Below, in pieces: positions 1-9,899 of a stretch of 64,000 nt of DNA. Under the pieces are notes generated by a model. That model worked only from the letters and a program-made list of their open reading frames with translations. It ran no database searches and had not been told where the DNA came from. This DNA comes from Proales similis (taxonomy: Eukaryota > Rotifera > Eurotatoria > Ploima > Proalidae), in contig JAGVRJ010000003.1 in NCBI GenBank assembly GCA_019059635.1, forward strand, positions 434,001 through 498,000, in the 5' to 3' direction. The position numbers and the translations under genes were made by a program. Positions within the stretch are counted from its first letter, which is position 1, and the number at the start of each line of letters is the position of its first letter.

Positions 1-1553
1 TGAGTGAGCCAGCCAGAGTCAGCAACTGAGTGAGCGACAGAGAAAGATAAGGAAGTGAAGCTCAATTGACGTTGCTAACTCAAAGAGAAGTGTTCTCTCT
101 GATGCATCTCAAATGCTCTTTTCCCAAGACTAGGACGTCAACCGCAAATTGCCTTTTCTCAAGCAGTCTGTGAATGCTCGCCAGTCATCGCTTCCTTCCA
201 CACTGCGCATACTGCCGCTCTGTGAAATTAGAAACAGATTTGCCTTTGATAAGTCAGTTTGCAGCTTTTGCTTGATTAAATGCATTCATGAAAATTTCAT
301 ATTCTTGTTCAATGTTTGCATTTATAATGAATTGCGGCAGTAAGAAGAAACGAGTTCGATTGGAACTCTAGTGGCTAGATTGACATTTGCAAACGCTTAT
401 ACGACGAATGTAGCAATTTAAGTGAAACGATATGAATGAGCTGGTAATTCGTCAACATTGAGCATTGACGAAAAGCAGCCACCAGCAAGTAATAAACCAC
501 CACATCCAAGTCGAGTTGAATGACAACAAAACCGGAATGAATTACGTGCTGAGTAGCAGCTATCGTCATGCGGCGTCTTTTATTTCCTAATTTTCGCATC
601 ACTCTCTCATTTTGCAACAATCGGTCGAGCACCACACTTGGCTGAACTAAGCCGCTTCTTCTCTTTCTTCGACAAGAAGCGGAAATACACGAGAGCCGAT
701 GTGCATGAATTAATGAATTGCGCCATTAGCAGCTCGCTCTTTATTTTTGCCCGATTATTTGATTATTATCCTCGGCATCCATTGATTCGGCCTTCGCGAT
801 CTCTCGCTGTCTGTAGCTGGCCCGCTCTTCACATGCTTCACATGCTAGTGCGGTCTGTGTGCTGAGCACAACTCGAGTGTTGCTGCGTCGTTCGCGTTTC
901 ATTTTGCTGAAGGGGCTGGTAATGGCGTCATTAGCTGAGATTATTAAATTATTGCCAAGATGATTTAGACTATCGGCCACATAGAGCCGTTCTAAATTGA
1001 AGCAAACCGCAGCGAATCAACGTCAAACCCTTCAAATCGAATTGAGCTCTTCATAACCGAAGAGAGATCTGACCAGAAACAAGAGCCTAAAAAGGAACCG
1101 CATCAGTGGGATCAGAAACTGCAGAGCACTGCCAAAGGATATAAAGTTACACAAACGCACGCACACGCACGCCACCAAATAACCGCTGCCACGCATTGAG
1201 AATGAAGCCTGTTGAATTGGCGTTGCTTACATAGGAAGAGAGAAGCAAGCCAACTGGAATCGATCGAGCAATTCAACAACAAGCAGAGCGACAACAGAGT
1301 GCCAATAGCAGCTGACTGCGTCGCTTAATTGCATATAATAAACTCGTGCAGCCCGAGAACTATCGACTGCTGCAAAAAGACGCAGAACGCACTCGCTCAC
1401 TTTTGCAATTATATTTGTCAGCCTATTTGGGCGTCAAGCTTTCTTCTAGATCTCTCTCTTTCTGTCTTCGTCTGCCTCTTTCTGTTTTCTGCATTCTTCT
1501 CTTGTCTCGTCTGATTCGAGTGGCAGTTTGGAAACTCTAGGCTCGAGGCCAAG
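1..1553. other. Noncoding sequence upstream of the first receptor gene
   Basis: I see no supported gene here. Short open frames exist on both strands, but none resembles a known protein or carries convincing splice continuity. The stretch presumably holds the promoter and 5' UTR of the receptor gene that starts at 1554. The stretch just before that start (about 1430-1515) is rich in CT runs. Confidence 0.5.
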
Positions 1554-3570
1554 ATGGACTCAGTTGGCAACATGGCCTCGTCCCTGAACATACCGATGCA
1601 TCGCAAATCAAACTTGTTCATCTTTTTCATTCTACTTTGGTGTAAGCGAACCGCAGTTTTTGCGTTTTTTTTTCTGTTCCTGCATTCATTTTGACTCAAC
1701 TTGCTTTTTCCCAAACAGGCTTTATTGCGCCTATCGAGCCGAGTGTGACCAAGGTTCGGCTGAACAATGAAAAGCTGCTCATAACAAAGCTGATTGAAAG
1801 CTACCCGCAAAAATACGGTCGTCCATTGCTAAACGCGTCAGACGGGCCCGCTCGAATGGCGCTGCGCGTTCAACTCATTCAGATTGTCAAGGTGGTAAGT
1901 AGTCGACCTGCTCGCTCTGTTGACTGGCCATTTTGCATTGAGCATCACAATCAAGGACGCGATCGGACAGTTGATGCAGACAAACGTGTGGAACAATTTC
2001 GTAAGTCGATTGGTTTCTTTTTAACATTCAAAAGTGGTCTAAATTGGGACATTTTCAGCACTGGCACGACCCTTATCTCACATGGGAACCAGAAAAGTTC
2101 AATGGAATCGAATCGATTCGAATTCCGGCCTCGTTCGCGTTCGGCTACGATATTCAGCTGCTCAACAACGCAGACGAGCGACTTGAGTTTAAACGCGAAG
2201 CGTTGATTGTCATTTACTACAGCGGCGAGATACTCTGGATTCCTCGTTCGCTGTTTAGCAGCACTTGTGTGATCGATTTGAAACTTTTCCCATTCGATCA
2301 GCAAAACTGCTCGCTGTCGTTCGGCTCTTGGTCGTACGACAGCAATCTGGTCGATTTGAGCTTTTACAACGACCAGGACAAAATCGACTTGAACGACTAC
2401 GAGAGCAGCAAAGAGTGGCAAATAGACGAGAACGCAATATTCGGCACCAAGAGCTACCGAGTGCAGGACAACAAGAACTACACCGTGTTGACCTACTACT
2501 TGATCATGAACCGCAATCCGGGCTTCTACACCTATCTGCTCATTTACCCTTGTATTCTACTCGCCATTCTCACCATGGTGGTATTCTGGCTGCCGCCCGA
2601 GTCGCCGGCCAAAATCATTCTCGGCATGAACATATTCACCGCCTTTTTCCTGTTGCTGCTCTTGCTTGCCGAGCTTGTGCCTACGTCTACCAATGAGGTA
2701 CCTTATATAGGTAAGGCGCTTCAGTTTGATTGCTGGTTTCGATTTTCACTTGACTTTCACTATTGACACACAGGCATCTACTTCTGCCTTAACATGGTGA
2801 TGATCGCCTTGTCCTCATTTCTATGCACAATCGTCGTTCATTTGTTCGTCAGAGCGGACACGTTCTGTGAGACGCCACGCTTCATGAAAAAGGTTCGCCT
2901 CTCTCTCTCTCTTCTCAATTTCTTTACTATTTTGCAACGTTCAAAACAAAAGATATTTCTCGAATGGCTCGCCACATTGTACTGTATGCGTCCGAAGAAC
3001 GCTGGCTCGACTGTCACGTATCGTTCGCTACTCAACAGCGGTTTGATGCACGGCAGCAAGAATGTGCCCAACGCCGACAAGTTTGAGAAGTTCGAGCTGC
3101 TCAAAGAACGATTCAAGAACTACAGAGAGAACGTGCTGAAAATAGGCTTCAACAATCTGCTGAAAACTCATCCGGCCTTGGCTGGCTCGTGTAGCAACTT
3201 CAACGTGGCTAACGGCGCTCCGCCTCTATCGTCCGCCTGCTCGTCGCCGACGACCTCGGCACGTGGCAAGGGCTCATGCAGCTGTTCATTTTGCCAGTAC
3301 TGCGTTCAGCAGCAGACCATTCTCACCGAGATCGCCTATCTGAACAATCTCGAGCACGACATAAAAGAAATACGCGACTACTTGAGAGACACGAGAAAGA
3401 AGCTCGAGCTGAAAGAGCTGAAAACCAATCTGGCCAGCGACTGGAAACGCATCGCTCTAGTTCTGGATCGCACATTTTTCTTCATCTATTTGTTCATAAC
3501 CATCACTACTCTAATAATCATGTTCCCCAAGGATGTAATTTCCCCAAGTATGGCTAAAACTGCCGAGTAG
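1554..3570 (+). CDS. Non-alpha nicotinic receptor subunit with anion-channel signature
   Basis: This is a pentameric ligand-gated channel subunit of the acetylcholine receptor family, acting in the plasma membrane of nerve or muscle. Six exons (1554-1641, 1719-1894, 1956-2000, 2059-2710, 2774-2892, 2953-3570) give 565 residues. A hydrophobic signal peptide starts the protein. The Cys-loop has exactly 13 residues between its cysteines (begins CVIDLKLFPF). Loop C has no vicinal cysteine pair, so this is a non-alpha subunit, and the loop A region reads FAFGYDIQLLNNAD, lacking the usual tryptophan. M2 begins ESPAKIILGM: Pro-Ala replaces the Gly-Glu of cation channels, as in molluscan and flatworm acetylcholine-gated chloride channels. 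The glutamate at the outer end of M2 (LLAELVP) is kept. M4 ends near IIMFPK. The intron at 2893-2952 is 60 nt and stop-free, and removing it restores the conserved KKIFLEWLA. Receptor assignment is firm; anion selectivity is inferred. Confidence 0.9.
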
Positions 3571-3675
3571 CCGGAAATTTCTTTCGCAACTAGTATCTCT
3601 ACTTTCTCTCGTTTTTCTTATCTTCCGTTTACGCTTTAACATTTCTTCATTTGTACCCGTTTGTTCGACTTTTAC

Positions 3676-3681
3676 AATAAA
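3676..3681 (+). terminator. Polyadenylation signal AATAAA
   Basis: A canonical AATAAA lies about 105 nt after the stop codon of the first receptor gene, consistent with a short 3' UTR. Confidence 0.6.
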
Positions 3682-3719
3682 AATGCACCATCGAGTTGAA
3701 TGCATTTGCCATGCGCCGA

Positions 3720-4614
3720 CGTTTGATTAATTGCACCACAAGGCTGGCTCCAGGAGCTCGAGGCTCGGGAGACAGCTTATTTGCTCATGGCTGAGTTACG
3801 TGATGATATCTATTTCGGTCCAGGAGGAAGAGAATGAGAAAATCAATTTGAGCTTTGCTGGCGTCTTCATCTAGCGATGAAAGGCGGCTCATAATGAATC
3901 TTAATAACGTCAAATCAAGTGCAGCTAATAGTTGCCTCATAAACTGCAATTAGAGGAGAAATGAAAGCGTTTCACTTGAAATTGTGTGATTATTCTCCTG
4001 AGCGAGCGTTAAGTGCCTTTTTGCAATTAAATGTTTCGAAAGCAGTTTGCCCTCTCACTCGGATCTTGAAGCGAACGGAGCAAGAGGAAGTGGAAAGATA
4101 AAGAAAAGTCACATCCAACCACGAGTGGCCATTGCACGAGTCTGTTGAGTGGATGTGCAAGCGCCCATTGAGCAGAGACATAATCAATTTGTTAGCATTC
4201 TTCATTAATTGTTTGACTTTGAAACCCTTGTCGCATGCATGAGCTGCCTGGCTGGCAACATGCAGCTCCTCTCAAGCGGACTAATCAAGTTGCGAAAGCG
4301 TTTATTCCTTGCTGCGCGTTCGTAGATTGGAGGCGAGCAGGCCAGATCGCTTACGCAGCACACTGAGTAAATTGGTCGACAAAAGTGAAGAACACCAGCC
4401 GCAAACGTTTGGCAAACAAAGCCTCAAATCGATAGAAATAATTTATTAATTCAAGCAAATTCCTTTGATTGGATCAGTTTCAGTAAGCCCAGATCGTAGA
4501 AAATTTTTTTTTGTTTTAATAATCAGCGTGAGAAGTATTTAAGAGGCAGAGTCTGGAAGCAGATCCAAAATCTGGTGGCGCAGAAGAGCTACAAGCAAAC
4601 GGAGGAGTCGAACA
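3720..4614 (+). promoter_or_regulatory. Intergenic region and probable promoter of the second receptor gene
   Basis: No coding gene is seen. The stretch includes the 160-bp block (4139-4298) that recurs upstream of the third receptor gene. It also holds a second short conserved patch around 4430-4455 (TCGATAGAAATAATTTATTA) whose counterpart lies around 9660-9685. Promoter function is inferred from position and conservation. Confidence 0.5.
4139..4298 (+). repeat. Duplicated noncoding block, copy 1
   Basis: About 160 bp here match 9342-9503 with only a few substitutions and a small indel, while the sequence on both sides has diverged. The block sits 476 bp before the start codon of the second receptor gene. 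It contains TAAT-type homeodomain-like cores (CATTAATTG). It is probably a cis-regulatory element retained after tandem gene duplication. Confidence 0.7.
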
Positions 4615-6713
4615 ATGAAATTTGATCAAACTGGATTCATATTGAGTAAGACAAAGAGGAGTTTAACCAAAGAATTCCGACATAATTAAAACTGCCATTC
4701 ACAGGGCTGTTGCTGCTAAATTCGCTGGCTAGCAATTGCTGGTCGCAAAACAATGACAATAAAATACACCCGCTTAACCACGAGAAACGACTCATCAATG
4801 ATCTTTCGAGAAATTACCAGGTCAAGTTTGGTCGCCCGGTCAACAACAGAAGTGAAGGTGTTGTTGTATTCATCGGCCTCTACCTAATCCAACTCATCGA
4901 CCTGGTTCGTACCTCTTTCGCTCTTGTCTCTCTAAACCAGCGACCAGATTGGTGATGCGCATTCTGACAGGACGAGAGAAACCAAGTGCTCGTGACCAAC
5001 GTGCACTCGATCTATGTAAGTATCTCCGTCTCGCGCTCTCTTGCGAATCTAGACTGAGCCGCCTGGTCACCGCAAAGGAATGGAAGGACAACGGTCTCAA
5101 GTGGAACCGGACCGAGTACGGCGGAGTGAGCGAGGTTCGCCTGCCGGTCGACAAGATCTGGACTCCGGGTGAGTGTCTGCCCCTCAAGGTCGCTGTGTGC
5201 ATCTGAGTTGACCTTGAGCGAAGACATCGTGCTGTACAACTACGCCGACACGCGTCTGGAGGAGAAGCGCGACGTGCTGGCGATCATCAGCTACGACGGA
5301 ACAGTGCGCTGGCGGCCGCCGAGCATCTTCAAGTCGACGTGCCAGATCAACATCGAAAAGTTTCCCTACGACGTGCAGATCTGCTCGATGAAGTTCGGTA
5401 AGTTGGGTTCGATTCGGCTGATGATCGCCTGGGCTGAGCGCCAAGTGAACAGGGAGCTGGACGTACGACGGCGACTCGATCGACATCAAGTTCTACAAAG
5501 GCCTCGAGGAGATCAACACGCAAGAGTACACCGAGTCGAACGAGTGGGAGATCCTCTCCACCGAGGGCATTCGAACCGAGAAGAAGTACGAGTGCTGCAA
5601 GGAGTTTTTCCCCGACATGTGAGTGGCCCGTCTGTCCTCTCGAATGGCCGAGCCTCGTGACGCGTCTCTCTCTCTTCTTAGAACCTACCACATCCGGATG
5701 AAGCGCAAGGGCGGCTTCTACAACTACATCCTGGTGCTGCCCTGCGTGCTGCTCTCGTGTCTGACAACGGTGGGTATCTGTGGTGGCTGTGCTCGGCCTC
5801 GCCTCTAATCGCTGTCGTTGCGCAGGTTCTGTTCTGGCTGCCGCCCGAGTCGCCGGCCAAGATGGTGTTGGGAATGAGCATATTCACCTCGTTCTTTGTG
5901 TTGCTGCTTCTGCTGTCCAAGAACGTGCCGTCGGCCACCGACAAGATCCCGCTGATCGGCGCCTACTACTGCCTGAACATGGTGATGATCGCGACGAGCA
6001 CGTGCGCCTGCACTGTCGTCGTGCACATCTTCTTCCGCGCCGAAGGCCAAGTGCCCTATCTCGTTCGCAAGATATTCATCGAGTTTCTGGCCAGAATCTT
6101 TTGCATGGGCGTTCCTCCGGTGTTACCGCCGTCTAAATCACGCAAACGGGAACCGATCGCCCTACGTCGGGCAGCTCACCTCACTGCTTCGATGAAAAGA
6201 GACACTTGTCAGTCAAACGCAAATCTTATTCACCACCTGAATCAGCAAATGTCTAGAATCGGCTTGGATTCGTCATTTAAACATCCGAATGGCAACTTTG
6301 CATCGATCGAGACCGACTTCGAGAAAGGAGTCAATTCAAATCGGCCAGTTCTGCAGAACTATTACGATCAAGTGTTCTCAAGCAAGTCGAAGCTTCCCTC
6401 TTCGATTGCGCTCGGTGTTTGTTCAGACCGTCGAGAGTCAACGGTTCCATCCCAACTTAAGCTTGAACTCGATCTCGGCTACAATCTGATCGAGAACGAC
6501 ATAAAAGAAATTCGCGACTTTTTACGTCATTCGCGCAAAAAGATTGAAAATACGGACGCGAAAAATAAGCACCGAAACGAATGGAAGCAAGTGGCGCTCA
6601 TACTTGACCGCACTCTATTTTGCTTGTACATTGTTGCAATCATAGTTTCTGGCTATTTGATGTTTCCTCGGCAAATCGACGACACATTCGTCAGCTTGAA
6701 GGATTCAAAATGA
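4615..6713 (+). CDS. Alpha-type nicotinic receptor subunit, predicted chloride-selective
   Basis: Eight exons (4615-4645, 4705-4904, 4971-5015, 5078-5168, 5224-5397, 5453-5618, 5682-5769, 5826-6713) give 560 residues. A signal peptide, a 13-residue Cys-loop (CQINIEKFPYDVQIC) and the vicinal cysteines of loop C (KYECCKEF) mark an alpha subunit able to bind acetylcholine. M2 begins ESPAKMVLGM, with Pro-Ala instead of Gly-Glu. Its outer end is SKNVP, a lysine where cation channels usually have glutamate. Both changes agree with molluscan and flatworm acetylcholine-gated chloride channels. The M3-M4 loop is specific to this gene; the amphipathic helix before M4 (ENDIKEIRDFLRHSRKK) is shared with its neighbours. 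From exon 2 into the start of the M3-M4 loop it is nearly identical to the next gene, introns included. AATAAA follows at 6721. Confidence 0.92.
4872..6108 (+). repeat. Near-identical tract shared with the third receptor gene, copy 1
   Basis: These 1237 bp match 10173-11409 with about six substitutions visible to me, all in the last third. The match runs through six introns without an indel. Identity stops abruptly in exon 2 on the left and just after the codons for RIFCM on the right. This is the footprint expected of gene conversion between tandem paralogues. Confidence 0.9.
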
Positions 6714-6720
6714 TTTTTTG

Positions 6721-6726
6721 AATAAA
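6721..6726 (+). terminator. Polyadenylation signal AATAAA
   Basis: An AATAAA lies 8 nt after the stop codon of the second receptor gene, which would give a very short 3' UTR. Confidence 0.55.
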
Positions 6727-8420
6727 ACTTTGCCCGTTCCGCGAGTAAAATCCACTCGGCGGATAAAATTGCTTGTTCAGCGGTCTTATGATCATCAGAA
6801 ATTTAAGCTCATTATCTGACCTTAATAACATTAGTCGAGATCCAATGATTTATGCTTGGGCACGTTTGCTGGCAAGCTTCTGGCGCTTGACTAAGCATCA
6901 CTCAAGAGGATTAAGCTTGCTTGATCAGATAGGTTGATTGATTGAATTCAAGGTGATTGATTACAACCAGATTCAACAGGTGCGCTTGGTGGCACCCATC
7001 GGATTTCGCGCCAACGTCGACTCCGAAATATGGCATTATGCTCGGAAGGGAGGTAGAGGCGCCAGCAAATTAGCCCGAGTCTCATTCATCTCCTAGTTGG
7101 TGTCGAAATGGCACGCAAAGGCTCTTTTAAACGACTCTTCAACTTGACTGATCCTTGCTTGAGTACGCCGCTGACAAGTCATTTTCTTCGCATGTCATTA
7201 CAATCGGATATCGACTCTCCGGGCTTCTTGTCAGCTTTTTCTTCAACCAAAATCCGATAGCCTTGCAGCCGCTACTTCTCCAGTGTCATCAAAAAAAAAA
7301 TATCAACGTCGAACCCATCAAAGCCATTCACGGCTCGTTTTCCCATCCGACAATGTGCATAGGCTGCTGATCGTGACGAAAGCGTTTTAAATTTGTTCAA
7401 GATTCATTTTAGATTGATTTTTGATGAGCCTTTGCATCTTGAGACTTTTTTAGGTTCTTGTTTGTTTTTATTCAATCTGAAAGGCAATTACTTGGGGGGC
7501 GGTCGCTACAGCTATGGTGCCTGATTTGCGTCTAATTCGGCAAAAAATTGCGCAAACAAACCAAAATGAAGGATAGAGAGAGAGAGAGAGAGAGGCAGTA
7601 TGCATTGTAATAGAAATTGGCGCTAAAGAGCATTCCGCATCGGATTTTTGGGTAGCAGCGACCTATCCAAAGAGCCATCTTCATCAACTTTTGTATGATG
7701 ATGTTGATTATGCTTTCAATTAGGAACCAAATTGGCCCGCAGGCAATTTTGTGTGTGTGCTTTTGGTTCTCTACCGATCTAGTATTTGATGTTTGAGGAG
7801 TAGCGGGTGCTTTTCGCCTTCTCGTTAATATATTTTTTTTTCTTCGATTTTTTGCCTCACTGCCAGGTTGGGTCCAATTTAGAATCAATACCACCGCTTC
7901 AATACCCAGCAGCGTCCGCTCTTATTAGGACCGAACTAATTATTTTCTCATGCCTTCAGTTCACAATCTCTTTCCTATCTATTGAATTCGTCTGTCTACG
8001 GATGTTTTCTCTTTTCTGCTCCTTTCTCATCGCGATTGCTGTGTGCTAGCGTGCAATTAATGCGAATCGCGCTCATCATCATCATTATTTGGGCTCAGCA
8101 GCTCTTTCCGGTGTTGCGTCGAGCGTACACATCCTGTTGCTCAGACACACAGCTCTTGGCTCTTAAGCGCACACGCGCGCATATACAAACAAAGAAGATG
8201 ACTGCCTCTCTCAATCAGGCCTTCAAAATCAAATCGAATTAGGACGTTTGTTTACGAGTTCCATCTAATACGTCTTTGCGCCTCTTTAAAATAATCTTCA
8301 TATCGCTTGCATCATCTTTTATATCCTTCTACTTCGGTCATGTTCATTCAATCATTTAGGGCTCTGGCTTCGTTATTTATTTGTTTATTTAGAGCGTGGG
8401 AATCGGCGAATAGTGAGAGC

Positions 8421-8475
8421 GGCGAGAGAGAGAGAGAGGGAGAGAGAGCGGCAAGCAGAGAGAGAGAGAGAGAGA
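8421..8475. repeat. Interrupted GA microsatellite
   Basis: The sequence is dominated by GA dinucleotides interrupted by GAGCGGCAAGCA. Similar but shorter GA runs occur at about 7573-7594, 25900-25930, 37774-37795, 40756-40775 and 56755-56775. Confidence 0.8.
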
Positions 8476-9341
8476 AAAAACCTCAGAAGCAAATGGATTC
8501 GACTGATTTTGGTCGCTTGAAGAATAGCATCGCTTTCAAATCTTATTAGATCTTGACGAAGCAGTTTCCGCGCTCGTTCTTGGTTAGCTTCCGTCCTTTC
8601 CATAATTCTCGTTCTATATTCCGCCTTTTGTGTTTAAGGCATCGTGGGCAACGACTGATCTTTTATTTGCAAGCGTGCCATTAACACGAGGATGCCGCGA
8701 ATTAAGCGAATCGTTAATTCTTGGTTGTTGGCAAATGCCGCCAGTCGCATACCTCGACGCAGCGTCTGCGAGGCGATTGAATGCTCTTTCTTCTTTCATT
8801 TGTTTCCAGTCTACAGAGCGCGACATTTAACGCGATCAGTTCATTTAGTTTGCGAGCCAAGTAAGCCAGTCTGACTCGATCGAGGCACATCGATACAGCA
8901 AACATAGCGCACACGGGTCTAAGAATTTCGAATCACGAAAGCTAGGCGTGAAATCAGCCGACTACACGACGACGCCTGCTATTTTACAGACGCGGGAATT
9001 GAGCGGCAACTTGGCCTCAAAAAGGAAATTAAAAAGTGCTAACCAGTAGCCTACATTCTAGCCGAGCTAGAAAACAAGCGCGACACGCAATCGAACTCGG
9101 TTAGTTAAAATGCTCGTCACTCGACTTGTTGACAGGCTTCTGGCATCTAAACAAGGAGCAGAAGAAGCCGCAATGCTATTTGGACCCGGATCTGGCTGAA
9201 GTATCTTCTTCTTTTATTATATAAAATATATGTGATCATTGTCAGAGCCTGCTCTTTAATGCGCTCTCAGCTTCTACGGCCTCGATCTTGAGCATGCAAA
9301 ATAGAAGCTCGATTAGGCAAATGCGAATTGTGAATTGCGCT

Positions 9342-9503
9342 AGTCTGTTAAGTGGATGTGCAAGCGCCCATTGAGCAGAGACATAATGAATTTGTTAGCA
9401 TTCTTCATTAATTGTTTGACTTTGAAACCCTTGTCGCATGCGCCCGAGCTGCCTGGTTCGCTTCGCGCAGCTCCTCTCAAGCGGACTAATCAAGTTGCGA
9501 AAG
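9342..9503 (+). repeat. Duplicated noncoding block, copy 2
   Basis: This is the counterpart of 4139-4298. It lies 558 bp before the start codon of the third receptor gene. The most conserved core runs from GTGGATGTGCAAGC through the CATTAATTG motif to GAAACCCTTGTCGCATGC. Confidence 0.7.
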
Positions 9504-9899
9504 AGCCCGAGCTCGTTCATTTCTCTCGCAAGACGGCAGGCAGGCAGGCAGCAAGGCTGACAAGCGGGCCGGATCGGGGACACAGTACAGAACAAGCGAC
9601 TAGGCAAGTGTGAGAAAGAATGAACGTCAGTAACAAACGCTTGACAAATAACAAGTTAAATCGATCGGAATAATTTATTAATTTACGCTGCTTTCTTTGA
9701 ATCGACTCAATTTCTCAAATCTTCGTGCTTAGCCGCTTTTTCTCTCGTTGCTCATTTATTACAAATATTTTCTATCGACGACAGGCTCCTAATCGATCCG
9801 TAGCTCGGTCTGATCTTGCTTTATCGATTTCTTTAAAACCAGGCCCGACTGCGATGAAACTCACTCTGCTCATGTTGGTTTAGAATATAGACGCCGAGC

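Larger units (their letters stand above)
6727..9899. other. Intergenic region between the second and third receptor genes
   Basis: No gene is supported. The stretch holds GA-repeat runs (about 7573-7594 and 8421-8475) and, near its right end, the duplicated noncoding block at 9342-9503. Short open frames are present but show no recognisable protein features. Confidence 0.5.

Noticed and set aside
1418-1810. A 130-codon open frame on the minus strand across the first receptor exon
   Set aside because: It overlaps a well-supported exon and intron on the plus strand and has no recognisable features.
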